From contig SUPR01000010.1 in NCBI GenBank assembly GCA_005191425.1, forward strand, positions 1-53,013: a stretch of 53,013 nucleotides of DNA, in the 5' to 3' direction. This DNA comes from Candidatus Helarchaeota ASGARD archaeon Hel_GB_B (GTDB lineage: Archaea; Asgardarchaeota; Lokiarchaeia; Helarchaeales; HEL-GB-B). Below the pieces are notes generated by a model. The model was not told the origin of the DNA. It worked only from the letters and a program-made list of their open reading frames with translations, and did no database searches. How positions within the stretch are numbered: the stretch's first letter is position 1; every line of letters begins with the position of its first letter. Of this stretch, positions 1-9,000 are shown one piece after another. A program made the position numbers and the translations under genes.

Positions 1-167
1 TTCTTTAATACATAATATTTTTTAAGATTCGTCCTAATAGAGTCTACTGATCTTTCTAATAATTTTTCGTCTAAATCCACCAAATTTACTTGATACCCAT
101 TCATCGAAATTATCTGAGCTATGCCAGAACCCATAGTCCCAGCACCAATTACACAGATATTTTTTAT
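1..167 (-). CDS. 3-hydroxyacyl-CoA dehydrogenase, N-terminal part only
   Basis: The minus strand reads about 55 residues that begin KNICVIGAGTMGSGIAQ, the first beta strand and GxGxxG dinucleotide-binding loop of 3-hydroxyacyl-CoA (3-hydroxybutyryl-CoA) dehydrogenases, followed by an acidic strand (VNLVDLDEK) that fits NAD specificity. The enzyme oxidises 3-hydroxyacyl-CoA to 3-ketoacyl-CoA in beta-oxidation or butyrate-type pathways. The gene runs off the left edge. The start is odd: no ATG, GTG or TTG lies between the in-frame TAA (177-179) and the conserved strand. The codon at the expected start is ATA (165-167). It is either a non-canonical start, a point mutation or a sequencing error. 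Confidence 0.8.
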   Translation of the reverse strand, partial: MKNICVIGAGTMGSGIAQIISMNGYQVNLVDLDEKLLERSVDSIRTNLKKYYVLK

Positions 168-287
168 AACAGATATTTAAATCACTTTTTTTTATAATAT
201 TATTTTCACTCTTTTTTAAAAATAATTTATTAAAAAAAGAATTTTAAGAAGATTGGTTAAATTAGATTTTTTCTAAATTTTTTCCTT

Positions 288-1205
288 TCAAAAATAATTT
301 TTAATAATATTTGTAACGGCCTCTGAAGAAGTAAGAATTGATCTCAATACAAATTTCCGGATTATTTTTTCGGAGGATTTTGAATATTTAATGAAATAAT
401 ATGGTTTGTTATTTAAAGATACGGATTCCATTAAAGCATATCCTTTTTCATTCCAATCTAAGATCATTCTATTCGGTGCGGCTTCATCGTTACTTTCAAT
501 AATATCGATAAATGAAAGAGCTAAATAACTATATATTGATTTAACTATATGATCAGACATCTCATCTTTGCTGTATTCACCAATGATAAACCCGTTTTTT
601 TCTATTAAAAGAATAGCATCGGCATAAACTTTATTCGCCATCTTTGAAAGTTCCATATTTAATTCTCTTGCTTTTCTTGAAATAGTGGCAAGCCCAATAG
701 AAAACGAATTTAAAAGTGATAGTTCATCGTATATTGAAGTTTTAAAGAATCTAACTTGAAAATTCTTCTTTATAGAATTGATTTTGTCTTTAATCTTTTC
801 AACTAGATCGTTTAATTGGCTGATTTCTTGGATCAAATCTTTTTTGTGGAGTAATACAACAATTAATGGATTTTGGTTGACTTTTTCAATTATTTGTAAT
901 ATCGAACTAAGATAATCAATGGCTTCGTCTATTCGCTCGTCACTTAAATCTATTACGAAAAATAATAAGTCTGTATCGTGAAAATCTCTCTCCCTCTGTA
1001 AATATTCATCACGAAATTTCTTCTGCCCACCCATATCCCATTGAGTTATTTGTGTGTCCATACTTAATTGAATTTCAACTCTTTCAATACCCTGTGTGGG
1101 CTTCAACTCATTTAGTCCATATTGCCTTGATTCTAAAAATTTGATTATTGTTGTTTTACCTGCATTATCTAATCCACTATACACAATCTTGATATTATTA
1201 AGCAT
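288..1205 (-). CDS. Arf-like small GTPase with C-terminal roadblock/longin-like domain
   Basis: About 305 residues. The N-terminal 180 residues are a Ras-superfamily GTPase of the Arf/Arl type: G1 loop GLDNAGKT near the start, PTQG in switch I, WDMGGQ as the G3 motif and HKKD where NKxD is usual. An Arf protein is about 180 residues, so 120 extra C-terminal residues are unusual. They begin ADAILLIEKNGFIIGEYSK and look like the first strand pair of a roadblock/LC7 or longin (profilin-like) domain; that domain call is inference from pattern. Such folds bind small GTPases in eukaryotic Rag/Ragulator and vesicle-coat systems. Asgard archaea carry many small GTPases. An upstream GTG at 1217 would add four residues (MEQK); I prefer the ATG at 1205. 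The gene stands alone. Confidence 0.85.
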   Translation of the reverse strand: MLNNIKIVYSGLDNAGKTTIIKFLESRQYGLNELKPTQGIERVEIQLSMDTQITQWDMGGQKKFRDEYLQRERDFHDTDLLFFVIDLSDERIDEAIDYLSSILQIIEKVNQNPLIVVLLHKKDLIQEISQLNDLVEKIKDKINSIKKNFQVRFFKTSIYDELSLLNSFSIGLATISRKARELNMELSKMANKVYADAILLIEKNGFIIGEYSKDEMSDHIVKSIYSYLALSFIDIIESNDEAAPNRMILDWNEKGYALMESVSLNNKPYYFIKYSKSSEKIIRKFVLRSILTSSEAVTNIIKNYF

Positions 1206-1217
1206 TTTTTGTTCCAC

Positions 1218-2031
1218 TTCTTAAATCTATGAATTATATTGATTTAACTTAATAGATTCATTATTATGATTATTATTAAAATATTTATTGATAGTTATAA
1301 CATTAATTAAAAGGGGATCTATACATAATTGTCTATTAACCAAAACTATCATTAAATTAATTATTTAATTATATCTATAATATAAAAGATTATATGACTA
1401 GTTATTAAACAATTTTTATGATTAAAAATTCTCAAATTTAAATTAAATGTCCATTTTCTTTTTAGATTATGTTCCAAATCATTTTGAATTAAAATTATCA
1501 TTAATAAGAAAAATGTAAGCAAAAATATCTCATTTCACTAAACTTTTATTTGAAAATAAATAGAAATATTTAATTTTAACTTTAAATACACTCTTTATAT
1601 TTAAAAATTCACTTGAATTATTCAATATTTTGTAAAATTATTCTGAAAAACATTTATACAATCAATTGAACCGATTTCAATAACTTTAAATTTATACCCG
1701 TCAATAAATTGCTCTAAATTAACTACCCTAATATCTTGCTAAACTCAAAAAATCATGACTTGATTTTCATATTATAATTGGCATTAAATAAAGTAGTTTT
1801 TAGTTTGTAAAATATATTTCTTAGACCCTTAAAAAATATTGGGTGCAAAATTTGTATATTTATTTGCTCCACTGCCTATATTATGGATTCTAGTCTATAT
1901 TTCTCTAAAATAAAACTATAAAAATTGTACTTACCATTAACCGCACACCAAAATGCTAATTCTGTAAGATTCCAACAGGCACCGGCGTATGCCCTTGAAA
2001 AGACCCCGAATAAAGTGAGGATACTGAAATC
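1218..2031. other. Long AT-rich intergenic stretch with a possible gene remnant
   Basis: No convincing gene. On the minus strand 1622-1738 there are 39 open codons whose translation looks protein-like (for example VNLEQFIDGYKFKVIEIGS), preceded in the same frame by TAG and TGA, so it may be a decayed gene end. From about 1960 the base composition becomes clearly more GC-rich (see the next entry). Confidence 0.4.
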
Positions 2032-2286
2032 GTGAACGCTAACCCCCATAAATGCGTCAGACGCAATTCCCGCCTTAAAACTTACGGACTTGTGGCTATC
2101 TCTACGTCTATAAAAGACCTTGTTCCTACATATTACAAATACAAAAATTATTATAATATACCTCAATGCATTAAATATTACTCTCATAAAACCATTATCT
2201 CCAGAATCCTCGACTCATTCACTCAAAAAGAAAACATTAACCACATCGGAAAATTAATCGCTGGAATCTCAAAACCCAAAAAATAA
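2032..2286 (+). CDS. Uncertain ORF in a GC-rich patch, possibly foreign or a gene remnant
   Basis: An 84-codon frame from a GTG, ending in a basic tail (GISKPKK). Its codons often end in C (ATC, CTC, GAC, TTC), unlike the A/T-ending codons of neighbouring genes. The first half lies in a patch at about 1960-2110 that is much richer in G+C than its surroundings, and a minus-strand frame (1876-2187) is also open there, so coding strand and frame are not certain. No domain was recognised. It could be the tail of a decayed mobile-element gene or a small imported gene. Confidence 0.3.
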   Translation: MNANPHKCVRRNSRLKTYGLVAISTSIKDLVPTYYKYKNYYNIPQCIKYYSHKTIISRILDSFTQKENINHIGKLIAGISKPKK

Positions 2287-2503
2287 TTTTTCTTTTTATT
2301 TAAAATCTTTTTATTACATATCTCATCCCTTTATCGCTATACTTTATACCTTGTTTTAATTTACCATTTCTTTTATTAAATTTATTAATTGTCCTATTTA
2401 ATATTTCTATTAAAATCTCTATTTTCAACTTAAATCATAATATTTAACATTTAAATTATATTACACCCATTATATTTTATTTAAAATTCCCCACTTTTTC
2501 TAT

Positions 2504-2641
2504 TTACTCTATAAATTTCTTTTTAATTACATCAAATAAATCAAATGCAAATTCATCGACTTTTGCCTGCATCCTTAAATATTCGGGTAAATTGAATTGG
2601 ACTTCTTTATATTTCGAGATACTATATTGGCTTTTTTCCAT
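2504..2641 (-). CDS. Possible 45-residue small protein
   Basis: An ATG-to-TAA frame whose translation has the look of real protein (MEKSQYSISKYKEVQFNLPE, then a helix with KVDEFAFDLFDVIKKKF), inside an otherwise low-complexity AT-rich stretch (2287-2957). No Shine-Dalgarno sequence is seen. It may be a small gene or the surviving tail of a larger lost one. The T-rich plus-strand frame at 2597-2812 overlaps it and is judged to be noise. Confidence 0.35.
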   Translation of the reverse strand: MEKSQYSISKYKEVQFNLPEYLRMQAKVDEFAFDLFDVIKKKFIE

Positions 2642-2957
2642 ATTTTTTTATTTTTTTATGAAATACTTAAAAATCTTTCATTTATTATTGAAATTATTTC
2701 GAGATTTTTTTTCTATTTTCACTTAAACAGATTTTTTTCTTTTTTTAGCTTGTTTTTTATTTTTATTGGTCTATTCTTTCTTTACCACCGATTATATTTG
2801 ATTCTCCAATAATTTTCCTATAATTTTTATTATCCAACTCCCATATTCTTTGCAAAATAACAGCTATATTTATTTAAAATTTGAATTTTTTAGTTATATT
2901 TATAATGTTTGAACTTTAAATAATATATGTTAATAATTTGATTTTGTGTTTTAAAAA

Positions 2958-3782
2958 ATGGTGGATGATGTATTTAATAAGGAAATCGAATACCTTAAAA
3001 AGAAATATGGAAATTTTGTTAGTACCAGACACGCTGCACCTCCAGAATACCCTGAAATAAACGCACCACGCCTTGGTCGCCGAGAGAGCGAACCTCACTC
3101 CCTTGGCATCATGCGAATCTATGATATTTTGACCACTAATTTTCCTAATGATAGAGCTATGATGGACCTCCACCATTATTTTTTTGTAAAAGGTGATAAG
3201 GTCGATGTTCAATTTGATCTATCCTATTTCATAAATTTTAAACTAAGTTATACCTTATCCTCCTTCAATTCCTCTAAATTTGATAATAAAGTCCCATCAT
3301 TGGCTATTAATATTTTATCTAAAAGTACTTATCTAAAGGATCTTGGTTATACCAAGGATTTATGTCATGAATTGAAGATTCCGGTCTATATTATATTTAG
3401 TACTCATGATTTCTCTATTTCTATGTATAAGCCACCATTTTTAAGAGTTCATTTACTTGTTGACGATAAATATAATGAAATAACTATTAATGGTGAATTA
3501 TTCGATGACGACCATAATTTAATTGAAAACAATATCGTCAAAACGAGTCCATTGCTCCCATTTAACATCGGTTTGCTAAAATTATCTACATATCATGAGA
3601 GTGGGACTTCCAATTATACATTGGCATTGTTAGAGCCAAAGACAAATAAATTATATAAGACCAGGAGCGAATTAGCAGAGGAACGAGCTGAACAAGAACG
3701 ATTACGTGCCGAGCAAGAGAAAGAACGCGCTGATAAACTTGAAAAAATCGTTAAAGATTATAAAAAAAGATTAAATCTATAA
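2958..3782 (+). CDS. Uma2-like (DUF820, PD-(D/E)xK fold) protein with C-terminal coiled coil
   Basis: 274 residues. The middle part, VPSLAINILSKST followed by DLGYTKDLCHELKIPVYIIF, matches the Uma2/DUF820 pattern in which a strand with E-x-x-S is followed by a helix with D...K...Y and the strand GvpeYwi. The last 45 residues are a charged heptad-rich helix (AEERAEQERLRAEQEKERAD), a tail common in Uma2 proteins. Known: the family has a restriction-endonuclease-like fold and is abundant in cyanobacteria, function mostly unknown. Odd: the usual catalytic Glu before xxS is Asn here, so the nuclease site may be inactive. A proline/arginine-rich N-terminal stretch (residues 22-45) is locally GC-rich. 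A TATA-like TTATATTTATAA lies about 60 nt upstream. Confidence 0.65.
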   Translation: MVDDVFNKEIEYLKKKYGNFVSTRHAAPPEYPEINAPRLGRRESEPHSLGIMRIYDILTTNFPNDRAMMDLHHYFFVKGDKVDVQFDLSYFINFKLSYTLSSFNSSKFDNKVPSLAINILSKSTYLKDLGYTKDLCHELKIPVYIIFSTHDFSISMYKPPFLRVHLLVDDKYNEITINGELFDDDHNLIENNIVKTSPLLPFNIGLLKLSTYHESGTSNYTLALLEPKTNKLYKTRSELAEERAEQERLRAEQEKERADKLEKIVKDYKKRLNL

Positions 3783-3988
3783 TTATTTACTATTTTCTAT
3801 CATTTAATTTTTTTCGACTTGAATATGCGTATTCTCTCATTTTTAACTTATTTACTTTTATGAATTAAACTACATTTATAATTTAAAAATCCGATTTTTT
3901 AAAATTCTTTATATAATGGCATAAATTCTTTTTTATCTTTAAATTTCCGCTCAAAAATAATAAAATTAAAACTAATTTTAACATGGTA

Positions 3989-4666
3989 TCATATTGGAAA
4001 AAACCATAATATACCAATTATAATTGCAAATATTCCGAAAATTATGCCCCAAAAATCAGTTAATGCGAAAATTGATAATAAGATAATAATACACCCGATT
4101 GAGATACTAATTGTTCCGATTATATTTGATTTACCATATAGAGGAGAAAAGTTAATTTCATTTATTTGAAATTTCTTAGAAATTTTCAAATTTTTCATCC
4201 AATTTTTATGAAATTTAGTGACAAATTTGTAATTAGGTATTTCATCGAATTCTGCAAATTGTGCCAAATGAACAGATGTAATTAAATAATCGTAATTTTC
4301 ATTTTGTAATAAAAGATGGTCAATATAAAAATAATTGAATAAATATCGGCTAAAAGCGGTCAATTTGCAGGAGCTGAGATTGATATTTTCTAGATCGAAC
4401 ATCTTAACTATTTTAAAATATAGTTTTTTTAAATATTTAGCGTTATTTAGGGGGAGATCAATAAATTCATTCTTATTTTTTAGTTTATTCAGTTCAAAAT
4501 CAATAATATATGAGCAAAGTTTAATATTATTAGAAACAGTCAAAAAGAAAGAACTTTTGGAATTAGCCAGTTTATTTTTATTATTTTTATATTTTTTACT
4601 CAACAGGAAGATTACGTTTTTCTTTTTTATTTCTAATGGTTCCGTTGAATTATTTTGTTGATTCAT
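3989..4666 (-). CDS. Hypothetical protein with two C-terminal membrane helices
   Basis: 225 residues, family not recognised. The first 170 residues are a lysine/asparagine-rich soluble part. The C-terminus holds two hydrophobic segments (about 180-198 and 203-222: IIGTISISIGCIIILLSIFA, then FWGIIFGIFAIIIGILWFF), suggesting a tail-anchored protein with the bulk in the cytoplasm. It lies 35 nt downstream of the M20 peptidase gene on the same strand and may be co-transcribed. Start ATG at 4664-4666. Confidence 0.6.
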   Translation of the reverse strand: MNQQNNSTEPLEIKKKNVIFLLSKKYKNNKNKLANSKSSFFLTVSNNIKLCSYIIDFELNKLKNKNEFIDLPLNNAKYLKKLYFKIVKMFDLENINLSSCKLTAFSRYLFNYFYIDHLLLQNENYDYLITSVHLAQFAEFDEIPNYKFVTKFHKNWMKNLKISKKFQINEINFSPLYGKSNIIGTISISIGCIIILLSIFALTDFWGIIFGIFAIIIGILWFFPI

Positions 4667-4701
4667 TTTTTATTCGGTTTAATATTTATTTTAAAAACAA
4701 T

Positions 4702-6060
4702 TTAAAATTTTTTTACTAGTCGGTAAACGAATTCTGTAGCTAATAGTAAGTTTTTTTCGGATATTCGTTCATTTATACCGTGTGCTAATGTGAGTGCCTC
4801 TTGAATAGGCATTTCCGGGTCTTCTTGCATTGGACTAAATCCATATACTGGAATTCCAATGTATCTAAAATCTTTTGAATCGCTATTTCCGGGGACAAGT
4901 AAGGGGACTAATTTTGCGCCTGGATCAATTTCGTCCATTATTTCAGCAATTTTTTGATATAAGAAGTCTCCAGGAGGTGTTCTGGTACCTGGTTCGTCTA
5001 GTATTGGTTTAAAAATAATTTTTTCAAATAAATTAACTCCCAATGCTTTTTTTAAATGGAAATTTAAATATTTTCTATCTTGGCCAGGCAGAGTCCTAAT
5101 ATCTAAAACGAGGTCTGTTTTTTCGGGTATTATGTTTTCTTTAGAGCCGGCATTTAACATAGTAGGTGCAATAGTCATTCTAGTAATTGCTTTTATTATT
5201 GAAGCTAATTCAGGCATCCAATGCTTGAGTAAAAAAAGTGCGAGTCCAATAGTGTGTTTATTACCTAGTAGTTTTTTAGCAAACCAATTAAATTTTATAT
5301 TTTTAATTGTGTCCATAAAAGCAGGTGTAATTTTAGGCGGGACTTTATATTTTTGAATTTTCATGATTATTTCAGTTATTTTTAGAATAGAATTATCGCC
5401 CAAATCGGGTACTGATGCATGAGCTGGGATTCCTTTATAGGAAATTCTTGTCCAAAAAGTCCCTTTTTCTGCGTGTTGTATTAAATACTGAGGTTTTTTT
5501 CCAATAGGGAGTTTGACTCCAATTCCTTCGTTAAGAACAAAATCAGCTTTAATTTTTTCAGGATAATTTTTTAATAGCCACATTACACCAAATTTTCCGC
5601 CAAGTTCCTCGTCAGCTGTGGCTGCGAGAATGATATCGCCTTTTGGTTTAAATCCATCTCTTAGTGCTTGAATTAAGCCCATAGATTCTGAGATCGTAAT
5701 ATTGGCGCAGTCTATAGCACCCCGACCCCAAATGAATTTACCATCAAAATGGCCACTAAATGGCGGATATTTCCATTCATCCGGTCGAGCTGGGACGACG
5801 TCAAGGTGGCTTAATAATAATAGTGAAGGTGCATTTTCGCTGGTGCCGCGAATTTTAAGGATAAAATTTCCCCGGTTTTTATCAGATTCAATTATTTCGC
5901 TATTTATTCCTTCTTTATCAAATTTTTTTTGTAAAAAAAGAGCTTTATTTATTTCATTTCCTGGTGGATTTGTAGTATCAATCTTTAAAAACTCTTGAAA
6001 AAATTCCCGGGTTTCTCTTCCTACTTTACTATTTTTATTAAATGTAAAATCAGCGGTCAT
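4702..6060 (-). CDS. M20 family metallopeptidase (DapE/ArgE/carboxypeptidase type)
   Basis: 452 residues, the usual length of M20 enzymes. Metal-site motifs are in order: LLSHLDVVPA (first His), GRGAIDCAN (bridging Asp), ATADEELGG (catalytic Glu-Glu) and a late AHGINERI (His). A dimerisation/lid domain sits between about residues 190 and 330. M20 enzymes hydrolyse amide bonds in peptides or N-acyl amino acids using two zinc ions in the cytoplasm. The substrate cannot be told from sequence: the family includes dipeptidases, acylases and succinyl-diaminopimelate desuccinylase. Divergent from selB with about 160 nt between. Confidence 0.85.
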   Translation of the reverse strand: MTADFTFNKNSKVGRETREFFQEFLKIDTTNPPGNEINKALFLQKKFDKEGINSEIIESDKNRGNFILKIRGTSENAPSLLLLSHLDVVPARPDEWKYPPFSGHFDGKFIWGRGAIDCANITISESMGLIQALRDGFKPKGDIILAATADEELGGKFGVMWLLKNYPEKIKADFVLNEGIGVKLPIGKKPQYLIQHAEKGTFWTRISYKGIPAHASVPDLGDNSILKITEIIMKIQKYKVPPKITPAFMDTIKNIKFNWFAKKLLGNKHTIGLALFLLKHWMPELASIIKAITRMTIAPTMLNAGSKENIIPEKTDLVLDIRTLPGQDRKYLNFHLKKALGVNLFEKIIFKPILDEPGTRTPPGDFLYQKIAEIMDEIDPGAKLVPLLVPGNSDSKDFRYIGIPVYGFSPMQEDPEMPIQEALTLAHGINERISEKNLLLATEFVYRLVKKF

Positions 6061-6217
6061 TTTAATTAACCACGTGTTTTTAATTGTCTTATTTATTACA
6101 AATGCAATATTAGGATGTCTATAAAATGTCTAAAAAAAAATATTATTTATTTAAATAAAAAACATTTTAATTATTTGAAATAATTGTGTATTAGATGAAT
6201 TAAAAGAGAAAAATGAT

Positions 6218-7621
6218 ATGATAGAAATTGAAAAATTAATACCAATTAATATAGGATTACTTGGGCATATTGACCACGGGAAAACAGCATTAGCAAGAGT
6301 ATTAAGTGAAATAATTTCAACGGCTGGATTAGATAAACATAGACAAGCTCAAGAGAGAGGGATTTCAATAGATATTGGTATAACGTCATTTATTTTGGAT
6401 AACAAATATTTAATAACGCTTGTTGATGCTCCAGGACATGCTGATTTAATTAGGAGTGTTGTTGCAGCTTCAAACATAATTGACGGTGCAATAGTCGTAA
6501 TTGCAGCTGATGAAGGACCTAAAATTCAAACAGGAGAGCACTTATTAATCCTTGAAAGTTTCAATGTAAAAAACATTGTCATTGCGTTAAATAAAATAGA
6601 TTTAGTTTCTGATTCAGTAGTTAGTTCTAGAATTAATGAAATTAAGAGAATTTTGAAAAATACAATATTTTCAAATGCACCGATCATTCCAATATCAGCA
6701 AAAACAAAGAAAGGTATAAATGAATTAAAAAAGGAACTATTAAACATAATAAAAGTACCTGAGCGGGATATATCAGGGAATTTTAAGATGCCAATAGACC
6801 ACGCATTTCAAATAAAAGGAGTTGGGACAATTATTACGGGTACAGTTCATAGGGGTATAATTAAGGTTGGTGATACTATTGAAATTATGCCAATAAAGAT
6901 TCAGAGAAAAATCAAATCAATTCAGATTTTTAAAAGGCCGGAAAATAAAGCTATTGCAGGGCAACGAGCCGGGCTTTCTATAATTAAGGCCCCCCCAAAA
7001 GAGATTTTTCGGGGGTATTATGCGAGTAGTCCAGGAAGTCTTACAATATCAGATAAAATTATAATAGAAGGAAAAATTAATAATTTATTTGAAAGGGGTT
7101 TAAAATCAAAATTACAAGTTCATTTAACAATAGGTATGCCAACAGTTTCAGGTATAATTTATCTATTCACTAAATATAATGATAAAAATATTTTAAAAGA
7201 AAAAGTATCTAAAGGTAATAAATTTCTGGCTTTTATAAAATTAAATGAGAAAATTACACTTGAAAAAGATATGCCCGTATTAATTTCAAGGCTTGATATT
7301 CCCCCAACTAAATTAAGGATAGTTGCAAGTGGAAAAGTACTGGAAATTTTGTCAGAAATACCCGAATTTTATAGATTTAAAATAAAAGAAGGTAAAGTTA
7401 GAAATATAGATAGAAAAGAGGGAGTTGTAATAGAGGGAATAAGTTCCAACGTAATTGGTGCACGAACATATATAAATAAAGTTGTAGAAACTGATAATGG
7501 CAAAAAAGGAAAAATAATTAATACATTTGGGTCAAAAGGTTCATTATTAGTTAAATTCGACAAAAAGCCAAATTTAGGTGAAAAAGTATTTTTAAAAAAC
7601 TTAAGGCGGATTAAAATTTGA
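6218..7621 (+). CDS. selB: Selenocysteine-specific translation elongation factor SelB
   Basis: 467 residues. GTPase motifs: GHIDHGKT (16-23), the archaeal/eukaryal SelB signature QERGISIDIGITSF (in place of the EF-Tu effector loop), DAPGH and NKID. Translation domains II and III follow, and a C-terminal domain IV-like part ends near FGSKGSLLVKFDKK. The archaeal/eukaryal type lacks the winged-helix SECIS reader of bacterial SelB. It delivers Sec-tRNA to recoded UGA codons. Start ATG at 6218. The stop is TGA (7619-7621) and overlaps the ATG of spcS by one base, so the pair is very likely translated together. Confidence 0.93.
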   Translation: MIEIEKLIPINIGLLGHIDHGKTALARVLSEIISTAGLDKHRQAQERGISIDIGITSFILDNKYLITLVDAPGHADLIRSVVAASNIIDGAIVVIAADEGPKIQTGEHLLILESFNVKNIVIALNKIDLVSDSVVSSRINEIKRILKNTIFSNAPIIPISAKTKKGINELKKELLNIIKVPERDISGNFKMPIDHAFQIKGVGTIITGTVHRGIIKVGDTIEIMPIKIQRKIKSIQIFKRPENKAIAGQRAGLSIIKAPPKEIFRGYYASSPGSLTISDKIIIEGKINNLFERGLKSKLQVHLTIGMPTVSGIIYLFTKYNDKNILKEKVSKGNKFLAFIKLNEKITLEKDMPVLISRLDIPPTKLRIVASGKVLEILSEIPEFYRFKIKEGKVRNIDRKEGVVIEGISSNVIGARTYINKVVETDNGKKGKIINTFGSKGSLLVKFDKKPNLGEKVFLKNLRRIKI

Positions 7622-8946
7622 TGAATATTGATAAACTTTTAAATAATTTTATACCAAAACACATGAAAGATAGAGGAATAAATGTTTTAAATGCGAATTT
7701 TTTTCCTATTAAAGATTTATTAGAGCATAGAGTAGTCCCAGAAAATAATTGGGATGAAGAAACAATAAAATTCTTTTTTAGAATTCTTTCTCAGATGGAC
7801 ACAGATAAGGACCTAAAAGGTGTTAGGGTTGGAGAAAGAGAGGCGAGGGTAGCTTCTAACTATGTGGGAAGTCTAGCTGCATTTTTTTGTCATGGTATTG
7901 GGCGAGGAGGAAGGATCATAGGTGCGCAGCCAAAAGCGCCGGGCGCCTCAATTCTTCAAAATATAGGAAATAGGTTGGCATTAGATTTTTTAAAGAAATT
8001 GGGAAACCCAGGTCTAAAAGGAGCTATTGTATTACCATTAGCAACTGGGATGTCAATTTCTTTGGCATTAGCCACAATTAGAGATGAAACAAAAAAAACA
8101 GAAATTATTTACCCGAGAGCTGATCATAGGTCGCCATTAAAAGCTATTGAATTTATTGGACTAAAACCAGTAATAATTGAAGGTATTATAAATGATCATG
8201 GTGGCGTGGAAATACCTATTGAAAATATTGAGAATGCTATTACGGATAAGACAGCGGCAATTCTCAGCACAACTTCATTTTTCCCACCACGTGAATGTGA
8301 TAATATAAAAGAAATAGCAAAAATAGCTAAAGCCAATAAAATTGGACACATAATTAATAATGCTTATGGCGCTCAAAATCAATTCTTTATGAAAAAGATC
8401 CAAGGTGCAATCGATGCTGGCAGAGTGGACGCAATAATACAAAGTACCGACAAGAACTTTTTAACACCAGTAGGTGGAGCAATAATCTCATCTCCAGATA
8501 AGGATTTTCTTGACAAAGTTACGGAGAAATATGCCGGTAGAGCATCTGCAGCCCCTATTATTCAATTTGTGGCTGCTGTCTTGAGTTTAGGGTTAAAAAG
8601 ATATTTTAATTTGCAAGAAGAACAAAAGAAGAATAGAATTCTATTGGAAAAAGAATTAAAAATAATAGCCGAAAAATACGGCGAACGCGTCTTGAAAATT
8701 GAAAATCCAATTAGTTGTGCCCTCACAATTAATACCAGAAATGCTAAAACATTTGGTGGAGTATTATATGAGTTAAGAATAACTGGGACAAGAGCAATAG
8801 AAAAAAATTCTAAATGGGGACCGAGTATAGATAATTATCCTGATAGTTATATGTCATTAAGTGCTGCAATAGGTGCTACAGAAGAAGATATACTTAAAGC
8901 ATTTGAACGAATTGATAAAGCATTTCAACAAACGAATAAAAAATAA
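7621..8946 (+). CDS. spcS: O-phosphoseryl-tRNA(Sec):selenocysteinyl-tRNA synthase (SepSecS)
   Basis: About 441 residues. A PLP enzyme that converts phosphoseryl-tRNA-Sec to selenocysteinyl-tRNA-Sec with selenophosphate. Visible marks: the phosphate-binding loop GRGGRIIGAQPKAPGAS near residue 95, the PLP lysine motif STDKNFLTPVGGAII near residue 280, and N-terminal EREARVASNYVGSLAAFFCHG, all typical of SepSecS/SLA-LP proteins. I take the ATG at 7621 (TGATG overlap with selB); a TTG three bases upstream would add one residue. Its presence together with pstK and archaeal-type selB shows the two-step archaeal/eukaryal Sec route. Confidence 0.93.
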   Translation: MNIDKLLNNFIPKHMKDRGINVLNANFFPIKDLLEHRVVPENNWDEETIKFFFRILSQMDTDKDLKGVRVGEREARVASNYVGSLAAFFCHGIGRGGRIIGAQPKAPGASILQNIGNRLALDFLKKLGNPGLKGAIVLPLATGMSISLALATIRDETKKTEIIYPRADHRSPLKAIEFIGLKPVIIEGIINDHGGVEIPIENIENAITDKTAAILSTTSFFPPRECDNIKEIAKIAKANKIGHIINNAYGAQNQFFMKKIQGAIDAGRVDAIIQSTDKNFLTPVGGAIISSPDKDFLDKVTEKYAGRASAAPIIQFVAAVLSLGLKRYFNLQEEQKKNRILLEKELKIIAEKYGERVLKIENPISCALTINTRNAKTFGGVLYELRITGTRAIEKNSKWGPSIDNYPDSYMSLSAAIGATEEDILKAFERIDKAFQQTNKK

Positions 8947-9000
8947 TTGGAAATTAATTGACTCAAATCATTTATTCAAATTAAATTTTATTGTTTAATT

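Noticed and set aside
1876..2187. 103-codon minus-strand ORF
   Set aside because: It overlaps the plus-strand ORF, begins in a hydrophobic AT-rich stretch, and its composition is not convincingly coding. Left unannotated apart from the GC-rich patch.
2597..2812. 71-codon plus-strand ORF rich in Phe, Ile and Leu
   Set aside because: It consists of T-rich low-complexity sequence and overlaps a more protein-like minus-strand frame. Likely chance.
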